Origin: Planctomycetota bacterium | GTDB lineage: Bacteria; Planctomycetota; PUPC01; DSUN01 | Reading direction: 5' to 3' | Assembly: GCA_016872875.1 (NCBI GenBank) | Contig: VGYW01000042.1 | Coordinates: 1 to 30,835 of the forward strand | DNA length: 30,835 bases | In this document: positions 23,821-30,835 of the stretch, in pieces | Numbering within the stretch: position 1 is the stretch's first letter | How the letters are laid out: every line of letters starts with the position of its first letter | Translations under genes and position numbers: made by a program | Notes under the pieces: generated by a model | Told to the model about the DNA's origin: nothing | Seen by the model: only the letters and a program-made list of their open reading frames with translations | The model's database searches: none

Positions 23821-24036
23821 ATGTGGAAGGATCCCATCGTGGAAGAGGTCCGTCGCGTGCGGGATGCGCACGCGGCCCGTTTTGGCTATGACCTGCGCGC
23901 CATCTATGAGGACTTCAAGGCTCGGGAACGCGCCTTGGGCCGAGAGATCGTATACTTTCCGCCCAGGCCAGCCACCCGCGCGCCGCGTTCCGGCCACAGT
24001 GAGTCAGCTACCGTTCACCCACGCACTGGCCAGTAG
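23821..24036 (+). CDS. Small partner/antitoxin of the PIN toxin
   Basis: A 71-residue protein starting MWKDPIVEEVRRVRDAHAAR, followed by FGYDLRAIYEDFKARERALG and IVYFPPR. I recognise this start and the Y-F-P-P end as a family that regularly follows PIN genes of this type, and I take it to be the antitoxin. No DNA-binding motif is evident. The last ~20 residues (ATRAPRSGHSESATVHP...) look like read-through into non-coding sequence: homologues end near FPPR, so the original stop may have been lost. GGGGGAA upstream serves as ribosome-binding site. The gene converges on the thioredoxin gene, 33 nt away. Confidence 0.75.
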   Translation: MWKDPIVEEVRRVRDAHAARFGYDLRAIYEDFKARERALGREIVYFPPRPATRAPRSGHSESATVHPRTGQ

Positions 24037-24069
24037 CATGCTCCTCCGCATGGCATGGAGGCCAAGCAG

Positions 24070-24972
24070 CTACTTGGTGTCCTTGAACAACCGCTCGAGG
24101 ATGCCCTTGATCTGTTCGGCCTTCGGGCCGTCGGGCGCGGCCTTGAGGGCGGCGTCGAGGGCGGCCTTGGCCTGCTCCTTGTCGTTCTTGCGGTAGAGGC
24201 AGAGGGACTTGAGGAAGAGGATGTCCTGGGCGACAGTTCCGGTCTGGCCGTATGCCTTGAGTGCCTCGTCGGCGAGCTTGATCGCCTCATCGAGGTCCTT
24301 CCCGCGAGCGGCGGCCTCGATCTTGCCGAGCGCGGCCATCGCGCCGTACTTGTTCCTCAGTCCCGCCTTGTTCTCGGGGTCGAGCTTGAGGATTTCGTCC
24401 ACGACCTCCTCGTAGTTGCCCATAGCGAGGGAGGGGTCGAGAGTGGAGAGGGCGGCGTCGAGGAGCTTGGCCTTCTCGGTGCCCTGAGCCGTCTTAGCCT
24501 TGGCGAGGGCCTCGTCGCGCTTGACGCGCGCCTGGCGTAGCTCGGCCAGGTGCTCGAGGTATTTCTCGGGGCCGCCGGCGCGGTAGCCGGTCTTGCCGTA
24601 GGGCCGGCCGGCCGCGTCGGCGAGCACGATTGTCGGATAGCCGCTGACGCGCAGCCTGGCCTGCCACTCGGCGTTCTGCTTCTTCGTCTCCTCGGAGAGC
24701 TCACGCTGGCGCGGGAAGTCGAGCTTGAGGAAGACGAAGCTCTTGGGGGCCTCGGCCGCGAAGGCCGCCTGGGCGAAGACCTCCTTGTCGAGCTTGATGC
24801 ACCAGCCGCACCAGTCCGACCCTGTGAAGTCGACCAGGAGGTCCTTTCCGTCCTTGGCCGCGGCCGCCATCGCCTCCTTCGCGTTCTCGGTCCAGGCAAC
24901 GCCTTCGCCGGCCGCGGCCGCTGCCGCGGCGAGGACGGCCGCCAAGCACGCCGCCAATGCCCTCTTCGACAT
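24070..24972 (-). CDS. Exported thioredoxin-like protein with TPR-like C-terminus
   Basis: A 300-residue protein. Residues 1-22 are an Ala-rich signal peptide (LAACLAAVLAAAAAAAG). The thioredoxin fold follows, with FTGSDWCGWC giving the redox pair Cys55/Cys58 and SGYPTIVL giving the cis-proline. From about residue 155 the protein is helical with two or three tetratricopeptide-like repeats (LLDAALSTLDPSLAMGNYEE, AIKLADEALKAYG, KAALDAALKAAP). CGWC is an atypical dipeptide shared with thiol:disulfide interchange proteins of the DsbD-gamma/TlpA type. It probably reduces or oxidises disulfides outside the cytoplasm; its partner is unknown. AAAGGAAA lies upstream of ATG 24972. A GATCGG-type repeat separates it from the isocitrate lyase family gene. 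Confidence 0.85.
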   Translation of the reverse strand: MSKRALAACLAAVLAAAAAAAGEGVAWTENAKEAMAAAAKDGKDLLVDFTGSDWCGWCIKLDKEVFAQAAFAAEAPKSFVFLKLDFPRQRELSEETKKQNAEWQARLRVSGYPTIVLADAAGRPYGKTGYRAGGPEKYLEHLAELRQARVKRDEALAKAKTAQGTEKAKLLDAALSTLDPSLAMGNYEEVVDEILKLDPENKAGLRNKYGAMAALGKIEAAARGKDLDEAIKLADEALKAYGQTGTVAQDILFLKSLCLYRKNDKEQAKAALDAALKAAPDGPKAEQIKGILERLFKDTK

Positions 24973-25066
24973 GTGACTTTCCTTTCGGGGAAGGTGCGGC
25001 CGCCCACCTTGGACGACACGGTAAATGCAGCCTAGCAGGTTGCGCGCGCGGAGTCAAACGGCACGG

Positions 25067-25108
25067 GGGATCGGACTGATCCGACGGAGCGGACCGATCG
25101 GCCCGATC
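25067..25108. repeat. GATCGGAC-type short palindromic repeats
   Basis: GATCGGACTGATCCGAC followed by GGACCGATCGGCCCGATC, a cluster of overlapping self-complementary GATC-centred units in the 145-nt gap between the isocitrate lyase family gene and the thioredoxin gene. It resembles in style, but not in exact sequence, the repeat at 9983-10039. Confidence 0.6.
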
Positions 25109-25117
25109 TACCAGCCC

Positions 25118-25981
25118 TCATTCGACCCCAAACCTCTCGGCCAGGGCGTACTTGGCCTCGACGCCGATGCGGTCGTTGAGCTGCGCGAATGGCATCAGGG
25201 CGGCCTCGGCGCCGAGGGTCGTGCCGTCGCGGCGAATCTTCGAGTAGATGGCCTCCATCGCCTTCGCCGCGGCGAACAGGGCGGCCAGAGGATAGACGAT
25301 CAACTGGAAGCCGAGCTCGGCGAGGCGCTCGCGCGGCAGGATAGGCGTCCTGCCGCCTTCGAGCATGTTCGCAACGTTGGGCGCCGGGGCGCGGCGGCCA
25401 ACCTCCGCGAGCTGCTCCTCGTTGAGCGGGGCCTCGATGAAGCTGGCGTCGGCCCCCACCTCGCGGGCCGCGCTCACGCGGGCCACCGCCTCGTCCATCC
25501 CCAGCACGGCCAACGCATCGGTGCGGGCCACGATGAAGAAGTCGCGGCCAGCACGCGCGTCCGCCGCGGCGCGAATCTTGTGGACATATTCCTCCCGGCT
25601 AATCACCTTCTTCCCCCGCATGTGGCCGCACTTCTTCGGCCACTGCTGGTCCTCCAGGAAGCAGCCCGCCGCGCCCGCGGCGATCAGCTCCCTCACCGTG
25701 CGGTGGACGTTCAGCGGGTTCCCGTAGCCCGTATCGGCGTCCACGATGATTGGGATGCCGACGCAGCCGCAGATTCGGCGGGCGCGCTCGACGATTTCCG
25801 TCTGCGTGAGCAGCCCCAGGTCTGGCTCGCCGATGGCCGTCGCCGCCACGCAATACCCCGAGATGAACGCCATCGGGAAGCCGACCCGCTCCACCAGCTT
25901 CGCCGACAGCGTGTCGTAGACGCCTGGGAACGCGATCGAGCCGACCTCGTCGAGGATGCGATGAATCCGCGTGGTGCCCAT
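25118..25981 (-). CDS. Isocitrate lyase / PEP mutase superfamily enzyme
   Basis: A 287-residue cytoplasmic TIM-barrel protein of the short (methylisocitrate lyase-like) type. VDADTGYGNP (80-89) gives the metal-binding Asp81/Asp83; FLEDQQWPKKCGH (108-120) gives Glu110 and the KKCGH loop with catalytic Cys118 that marks C-C-bond lyases rather than mutases; VARTDA follows. The reaction could be 2-methylisocitrate, 2,3-dimethylmalate or oxaloacetate/isocitrate-type cleavage; sequence alone does not decide. The start ATG 25981 has a GGGGG tract about 6 nt upstream. It is divergent from the HTH/protease pair and probably shares the 25982-26161 region, which contains that pair's promoter. Confidence 0.9.
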   Translation of the reverse strand: MGTTRIHRILDEVGSIAFPGVYDTLSAKLVERVGFPMAFISGYCVAATAIGEPDLGLLTQTEIVERARRICGCVGIPIIVDADTGYGNPLNVHRTVRELIAAGAAGCFLEDQQWPKKCGHMRGKKVISREEYVHKIRAAADARAGRDFFIVARTDALAVLGMDEAVARVSAAREVGADASFIEAPLNEEQLAEVGRRAPAPNVANMLEGGRTPILPRERLAELGFQLIVYPLAALFAAAKAMEAIYSKIRRDGTTLGAEAALMPFAQLNDRIGVEAKYALAERFGVE

Positions 25982-26077
25982 TCAGAACCCCCTTGGTGGA
26001 AGTTGGAGACGGCTGAGCCCTATGGCAGCGAGTCTACCGCCTCCCGCGGCCTGTGGCAAGCGGCGCAGGGCCTCGGT

Positions 26078-26106
26078 TTGACGCTTCAGCGATCCGGGGG
26101 TAGAAT
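26078..26106 (+). promoter_or_regulatory. Promoter of the HTH/protease pair
   Basis: TTGACG (26078-26083), an exact 17-nt spacer and TAGAAT (26101-26106) match sigma-70 boxes at 5 of 6 positions each. The leader to the GTG start is about 48 nt. Confidence 0.65.
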
Positions 26107-26161
26107 ATGGTAGAAAGTTCCGAACCTTTCCGCTCGCTTCTGTCTGCAAAGGAGCGCCCCC

Positions 26162-26644
26162 GTGGCCGCGTCCAGCAAGCTCGCCGAGGCCAGGCTGAGA
26201 GCGGGCCTCACCATCAGCGCCCTGGCCCGCGCCGCCAACCTGTCCGCCAAGACCGTCTCCAAGTGCGAAAAGGGCCGGGGAGCCGTCGCCGCCACCACCA
26301 AGCACCGCGTCGTCAATGCCCTCAACGCGCTTGCGGGCGGCAAGCACTACGGAGTCCGCGAAGTCTTCTCCGAGGCCGCGCCCAACGAGACCGGCGCCCC
26401 TGAGCCCTCTTCGCCGGAGTTCCCTCCTCCCCCAACCGAGGCCACGCGCAGGAATATCGCCTGGCTGGACGAGCATGGGGGCCTTCTCGATGAATACGGG
26501 GAAGCCTGGGTTGCCATCTGCGGCGGCAGGCCGGTCTCAAGCGGCGAAACCCCGGATGAGGCCATAGAGAAGGCTCATGCGGCCGGACACGCCGGCGAGG
26601 AGATGCTCCTCGTCTGGGCCGGCGTGGACAACAACATCTACTGA
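26162..26644 (+). CDS. XRE-type HTH protein with DUF5678-like C-terminus
   Basis: A 160-residue protein. Residues 5-55 form a Cro/XRE helix-turn-helix (LAEARLRAGLTISALARAAN, then LSAKTVSKCEKGRG). After a Pro-rich linker (~80-92), residues 95-155 (DEYGEAWVAICGGRPVSSG, then DEAIEKAHAAG and MLLVWAG) resemble DUF5678, a small domain often encoded next to retropepsin-like proteases. The start is GTG 26162 with AAAGGAG 7 nt upstream. The protease gene follows 15 nt downstream, so the two form an operon. The HTH probably autoregulates the pair (inference); the role of the C-terminal domain is unknown. Confidence 0.75.
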   Translation: MAASSKLAEARLRAGLTISALARAANLSAKTVSKCEKGRGAVAATTKHRVVNALNALAGGKHYGVREVFSEAAPNETGAPEPSSPEFPPPPTEATRRNIAWLDEHGGLLDEYGEAWVAICGGRPVSSGETPDEAIEKAHAAGHAGEEMLLVWAGVDNNIY

Positions 26645-26659
26645 CGTGGGAAGAAGCGC

Positions 26660-27202
26660 GTGGGCCAGGTGCGCCTCGATGCCGACCGAGGGTACGACTT
26701 CGCCATCAGAGGGGCCTCGTACCGCGCACGGCGCTTGCGGGTCCGGTTGCGGCTGAGTGCCGACTACAGCATGCCGGCTCTCCTCGACACGGGAGCGTAC
26801 TTCAGCTTCTTCCCGCAGCGCATCTGGGCAAGCCGCTTCGCTCAGGTCTGCCGCGAGAACCTGGACCCGGAGAAGCTCGTCTGGTTCACTGGCGACGGGT
26901 CGCCCCCTCAACCCTTGTGGCCGGGGACTGCCGCCTTCGAGTCCGTGGTCCGCCGCGGCACGGGGATCGGCCTCAGCCAGCAAGAGGCTATCCGGTGCGA
27001 CTTCGCCCTTGTGCATACCCGGATCATAGATGCTTGGGGCGGCGATTCCGGGCCGCTCGCCCTCCCATCTCTCCTCGGCTACACCGATGACCTGCCCCGC
27101 GAACGTCGGCCCCAAAACATCCTTCTCGGCTTCGCAGGCATACTCGACAGAGCTACCCTCCTCCTCGACTATCCCAATGCCACAATGGCCCTGAACTTCT
27201 GA
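26660..27202 (+). CDS. Retropepsin-like aspartic protease
   Basis: A 180-residue single-domain protein. PALLDTGAYFSFFP (39-52) is the aspartic-protease active-site strand with Asp43-Thr-Gly-Ala, and QNILLGFAGILDR (~150-163) is the second hydrophobic signature. With one DTGA per chain it should act as a homodimer, like retroviral and bacterial single-domain aspartic proteases. There is no signal peptide, so it is cytoplasmic. It starts at GTG 26660 just after the HTH/DUF5678 gene with a weak ribosome-binding site (GGGAAGAAG), which suggests coupled translation. Such pairs recur in bacterial genomes; the natural substrate is not known to me, and a toxin-like or regulatory role is only a possibility. 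Confidence 0.8.
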   Translation: MGQVRLDADRGYDFAIRGASYRARRLRVRLRLSADYSMPALLDTGAYFSFFPQRIWASRFAQVCRENLDPEKLVWFTGDGSPPQPLWPGTAAFESVVRRGTGIGLSQQEAIRCDFALVHTRIIDAWGGDSGPLALPSLLGYTDDLPRERRPQNILLGFAGILDRATLLLDYPNATMALNF

Positions 27203-27226
27203 CCCGCCCAACGAAAGGAGCGTCCC

Positions 27227-30200
27227 TTGCGTCCCTTGGGTCCCTTGTGTCTCTCTCTCGCCCTCTCAAGCTTCGCCGCCCAGCCGCCCGCCTTCGTCTG
27301 GCTCGAAGGCGAGCAGCCGGCGAAGGCCACAGGCATCGCTACAAAGGCGGCCGGATGGGGACACACGGAGTTCCTCTCCGACGAGAAATGGCTCCACGTG
27401 AGCGTGGAGGCCGACAAGGTGGAGAAGGAGGTTCCCCCCGAGGGCGGCTTGCTGGAATATGCCTTCCCCGCCCCAAGGGATGCCTCCTACGAGGTCTGGA
27501 TGCGCATCGGCTTCGAGTTCGTCCGCTCGCCGTTCGAGTGGCGGATTGATGGGGGCGACTGGGCGACCGCCAAGCCGACCGACCTGTCGACCGATTGCAT
27601 GGAACTCGACTTCTGGTGCGAGGTGGCCTGGCTCAAGGTGGGCGACAAGCAGCTCTCAAAAGGCGACCACAAGCTCGAAATCCGCCTGCCGCGAACGAAG
27701 GACGACAAGGGGAAGACCGCCCGCATCCTCTTCGCCCTCGACGCCATTTGCCTCACGGCGGGCGAGTTCTCGCCCAACTCGCGCTTCAAGCCCGGCGAAG
27801 AGAGCAACACGGCGCGCGACCAGGAGGCGGCGGAGACCGTGTTCGTCCTGGCCGAGCCCAAGGCCCCGGATGCCCGCGCCTCGGTGGCGTTGAAGGGATT
27901 GTGGGAGGTCTGCCGCCACGACGAGCAACTGCCCAAAGAGGTGGCCGTCCCCATCGCCGACTTCCCAAAGACGCCGCACTGGTCGGCCATCGAGGTGCCG
28001 GGCGACAAGAACACGCTGCGGCCCGACCTGCTCTTCGCCCATCGCCTCTGGTATCGCACGCGCGTCCGCGTGCCCGAATCGTGCGCGGGCCGCTCCTTCT
28101 TCGTCGTGTTCCCCGAGAACAACCTGAACACCACGGTCGTGGTGAACGGCGTGCCGTGCGGCTTCGACAAGAATCCCTTCGCCCGAGTTCAGATTGACGT
28201 GACGAAGGGCGTGAAGCCCGGCGTCAACGAGCTGTGGGTCGGCATCCGCGACGCCTGGTACGGCCGCTCGACCAACCCCAACGACCCGATGAAGCTGCGG
28301 AGGACCTTCAACGTGCCGGTGCGGTTCTTCGACCAGGGCTGGCAGGACCTCGCCTATCCCATCTGGCACCACGCTCAATCGGGCATCCTGGTCACGCCCG
28401 AGTTCGTCGTCGCGGGGCCGGCCTACGCCAGCGACGTCTTTTGTAGGCCCTCCGTGGCGAAGAAGGAGCTGGCCCTCGAGGTGACGGTGACTAACCCGAC
28501 AGGCAAGGAGGCCGCGGGCGAGGTCGTGTGCCAAGCGGTGAACGCCAAAACGGGCGAGGCGGAGAAAACGTTCGCGCCCAAGCCCTTCACCCTCGCCGCC
28601 GGCGCCACGCAGACGCTCGCCATCGCCGAGCCGTGGGCGAACCCGAAGCTCTGGTGGCCCGATGACCCCAACCTCTACTTACTCAGGGCGTCCGTGTCTG
28701 TCCGTGGCAAGTCCGTGGATGTATCGGACACGCGCTTCGGCTTCCGCGAGTGGGGCTGGCAGGGGCGCGACTTCACCCTCAACGGCATCCCCTGGCGCCT
28801 CTGGTGCGACTGCTTCACCGCCCCCACGAAGGAGCAGTGGCTGGAGTTCTACCGCAAGACCAACCAGCGGATGATGCGCTTCTGGGGCACACGCTGGCAG
28901 GGCATGCCGCACCGCGAGGCCCTCGACTTCTTCGACGAGAACGGCGTCGTCGTCCGACGCAGCGGCATCCTCGACGGCCAGGCCATCGGCTACTTCGCCA
29001 TCGAACGCGACCCCGACCTGAAGAAACTCTACAACTCCGAGATCAAGATGCAACTGATGGAGAACTGGCGCGACCAGATGGTCGCACAGGTCAAGGGCGA
29101 GCGCAATCATCCCTCCGTGATGATCTGGTCAATCGAGAACGAATGGCTCTACATCAACTGCATCAACCTCCACGGCGGGCACATGGACGAGTTCGAGCGC
29201 GAGGTGAAGAAGACCGCTGACGCCGTGATGGCCGCCGACCCCACCCGCCCCGTGATGAACGACGGCGGCGGGGCGCACAAGAACAACGCGATGCCCGTCG
29301 CGGGCGACCACTATGTCACAGGCCCCTACCACGAGTATCCCGCCCTGGCCTACGACGCGCAGACCAAGGGCGGCGGCCGCGGCCGCTGGGAGTGGGACCA
29401 GAAGCGCCCGCGCTTCATCGGCGAGGATTTCTACATCACGGGGAACAACCCCGAGTTCGCCTACTTCGGCGGCGAGGAGGCCTTCCAGGGCAAGATTGCC
29501 ACGCGGCCCGCCGCGAGCATCATGGCCCGAATGCTGATGGAGGGCTATCGTTGGAGCAACCAGTGCGCCTGGCACTTCTGGATGGGCCAGAACGATGCCC
29601 CTGGCCAATACGCCTCCTATCCCCCGCGAGCCGTCTTCTGCCGGCAATGGGACTGGACGTTCGGCTCGGGCCAGAAGGTGAAGCGCACGTTCGGCATCTT
29701 CAACGACACTCGCTTCGACGACCCCATCTCATTCACGTGGGCGCTCGCCCTCGACGGCAAGAAGGTCGCGGGCAAGACCACCGAGCACAAGCTCGCCCCC
29801 AGCGCCTGCGAGAAGTTCGACGTCGAGATTGAGATGCCCAAAGTGGACGCGCGCCGGGAGGGTGAACTGGCCCTCTCACTCTCGGTCAAAGGCCAGGAGG
29901 TCTTCAAGGACACGAAAGCCGTCTCCATCCTGCCTCTGGCCCCTGAGGTCAAAGGGCTGGAGGCCAAGGATGTGGCCATCTTCGACCCACACGGGGCGGC
30001 CGTCGCCTTCCTCAAGCTCAAGGGCGTCGGCTTCACCTCGCTCCCGGACCTCAAGTCGCTCCCCGAAGCTGCCAAGGTGTTGGTCATCGGCAAGGACGCC
30101 CTCGACGCGGCGGAGAGCACTTCGAGCCGCCTGGCGGCCTGGGCGCTCGGCGGCCGCCGCATCATCGCGCTGGAACAGAAGAACCCCCTCAAGTTCCAGG

Positions 30201-30835
30201 CCCTCCCCTGCGAGATGGAGGCCCAGACCAACCAGGGCACCACCGCCTTCGCCGAAGACCTCAACCACCCCGCCCTCCGCGGCCTGAAGCAGAAGGACTT
30301 CTTCACCTGGGGCAGGGCGGCCTCTCATTCTCACATTCTTAAGAATGTGAGAACGACGCCCGACGCGACGGACGAGCTGGTCTACCGCGATGCATATGCC
30401 AAGCCCACGCGCGGCGCCAAGTCGCTCATCCAGTGCCACACGCTCCTCCAGAGCACCGGCCTCGCCGAGGTGCCGGTCGGCGACGGCCTGATGCTCCTCT
30501 GCCAGCTCCTCGTCGGCGAGAAGCTCGAAACGAACGCCATCGCCCAGCACCTTCTCGTGAACCTTCTCGACTACGCCGCGGCCTACAAGCTTGAGTTCCG
30601 CCAGGTCGCCGCCTGCGCGACCGACCCAATGCTCGCCAAGACACTCGACGAAATCGGCCTCAAGTACGCCAAGGCCAGCACGCCGCTCGAAGCCCTAAGC
30701 GGCACGGCCAAGGTCGCCATCGTGTCAGCCTCCGCCGCCAACCTCAAGTCCCTCGCCGACAATGCGGCCAAGGTCAAGGCATTCCACGACGCCGGCGGCT
30801 GGCTCTTCCTCCACGGCCTCACGCCCGAGGGGCTG
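27227..30835 (+). CDS. Secreted GH2-like glycoside hydrolase, 3' end cut by window edge
   Basis: The frame is open for 1203 codons from TTG 27227 to the right edge without a stop. AAAGGAG lies 6 nt before the TTG, and residues 1-18 form a signal peptide (LGPLCLSLALSSFAA). Residues ~20-190 are a beta-sandwich carbohydrate-binding-like domain (FVWLEGEQPA), then come a GH2 N-terminal jelly roll (LWYRTRVRVPES), an immunoglobulin-like domain and a TIM barrel from ~500. MIWSIENEW gives acid/base Glu639 and RFIGEDF gives nucleophile Glu733; both fit retaining GH2 enzymes (beta-galactosidase, -glucuronidase, -mannosidase). A further GATase-like region begins ~910. A 26-bp palindrome is inserted in frame at residues ~1034-1042. 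The substrate is not predictable. No promoter is seen; it may be read from the HTH/protease operon. Confidence 0.8.
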   Translation, partial: MRPLGPLCLSLALSSFAAQPPAFVWLEGEQPAKATGIATKAAGWGHTEFLSDEKWLHVSVEADKVEKEVPPEGGLLEYAFPAPRDASYEVWMRIGFEFVRSPFEWRIDGGDWATAKPTDLSTDCMELDFWCEVAWLKVGDKQLSKGDHKLEIRLPRTKDDKGKTARILFALDAICLTAGEFSPNSRFKPGEESNTARDQEAAETVFVLAEPKAPDARASVALKGLWEVCRHDEQLPKEVAVPIADFPKTPHWSAIEVPGDKNTLRPDLLFAHRLWYRTRVRVPESCAGRSFFVVFPENNLNTTVVVNGVPCGFDKNPFARVQIDVTKGVKPGVNELWVGIRDAWYGRSTNPNDPMKLRRTFNVPVRFFDQGWQDLAYPIWHHAQSGILVTPEFVVAGPAYASDVFCRPSVAKKELALEVTVTNPTGKEAAGEVVCQAVNAKTGEAEKTFAPKPFTLAAGATQTLAIAEPWANPKLWWPDDPNLYLLRASVSVRGKSVDVSDTRFGFREWGWQGRDFTLNGIPWRLWCDCFTAPTKEQWLEFYRKTNQRMMRFWGTRWQGMPHREALDFFDENGVVVRRSGILDGQAIGYFAIERDPDLKKLYNSEIKMQLMENWRDQMVAQVKGERNHPSVMIWSIENEWLYINCINLHGGHMDEFEREVKKTADAVMAADPTRPVMNDGGGAHKNNAMPVAGDHYVTGPYHEYPALAYDAQTKGGGRGRWEWDQKRPRFIGEDFYITGNNPEFAYFGGEEAFQGKIATRPAASIMARMLMEGYRWSNQCAWHFWMGQNDAPGQYASYPPRAVFCRQWDWTFGSGQKVKRTFGIFNDTRFDDPISFTWALALDGKKVAGKTTEHKLAPSACEKFDVEIEMPKVDARREGELALSLSVKGQEVFKDTKAVSILPLAPEVKGLEAKDVAIFDPHGAAVAFLKLKGVGFTSLPDLKSLPEAAKVLVIGKDALDAAESTSSRLAAWALGGRRIIALEQKNPLKFQALPCEMEAQTNQGTTAFAEDLNHPALRGLKQKDFFTWGRAASHSHILKNVRTTPDATDELVYRDAYAKPTRGAKSLIQCHTLLQSTGLAEVPVGDGLMLLCQLLVGEKLETNAIAQHLLVNLLDYAAAYKLEFRQVAACATDPMLAKTLDEIGLKYAKASTPLEALSGTAKVAIVSASAANLKSLADNAAKVKAFHDAGGWLFLHGLTPEGL
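30328..30353. repeat. Perfect 26-bp palindrome inside the GH2-like gene
   Basis: TTCTCACATTCTT is followed directly by its exact complement AAGAATGTGAGAA with no loop. It encodes SHSHILKNVRT in frame. Codons here (TCT, CAT, ATT, CTT, AAT, AGA) are AT-rich and unlike the rest of the gene. Confidence 0.9.

Overview
The window is a GC-rich bacterial segment with 19 supported protein genes and no rRNA or tRNA that I can see. The gene set points to an anaerobic or microaerobic member of the Planctomycetota/PVC-like or related deep-branching, polysaccharide-degrading lineages. The clues are large secreted glycoside-hydrolase-like proteins at both edges, a five-Asp-box sialidase, a DUF6785/DUF6784-type membrane protein, an O2/NO-scavenging flavodiiron protein and a hybrid cluster protein. 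Repeats of many kinds lie between and inside genes. The taxonomic statement is inference; no marker gene is present.

Layout. 1-2899 (minus) is the 5' part of a large secreted GH42-like protein that runs off the left edge. 2900-3369 holds three copies of an ~82-bp repeat and a terminator-like hairpin. 3370-11374 (minus) is a coherent block read from a near-consensus promoter at 11403-11431: Rrf2 regulator, bis-[4Fe-4S] protein, siroheme-type reductase/ferredoxin protein, HD-domain protein, flavodiiron protein FprA, cupin, Cys/Met-metabolism PLP enzyme and class-I-like hybrid cluster protein Hcp. Together they look like a nitrosative/oxidative-stress and sulfur/nitrogen redox regulon controlled by an Fe-S-sensing Rrf2 repressor whose likely operator overlaps its own -10 box.

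11533-15628 (plus) is a two-gene unit: a double-Rossmann FAD oxidoreductase with a C-terminal HEAT-like region, and a secreted sialidase. 15711-17252 (plus) is a GspE/PilB-type ATPase with an excisionase-like helix-turn-helix fused to its N-terminus, read from a consensus promoter with a palindrome in its spacer. 17455-20934 (plus) is a compact three-gene cassette of lower GC: a possible restriction-endonuclease-fold protein, a small helical protein, and an 842-residue KGGVGR-type MinD-like ATPase with what looks like a dead zincin domain at its C-terminus. It is my best candidate for an undescribed, possibly conflict-related system.

21264-23252 (plus) encodes the DUF6785-like membrane protein. 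23344-24036 (plus) is a PIN-toxin/partner module. 24070-25981 (minus) holds a secreted thioredoxin-like protein and an isocitrate lyase/PEP mutase family enzyme. 26162-27202 (plus) pairs an HTH-DUF5678-like protein with a retropepsin-like aspartic protease. 27227-30835 (plus) is a secreted GH2-like enzyme that runs off the right edge.

A recurring theme is palindromic repeat elements sitting in frame inside conserved genes (reductase, ferredoxin, FAD oxidoreductase, DUF6785 protein, GH2 protein). One of these families also occurs in an intergenic region of the same window.
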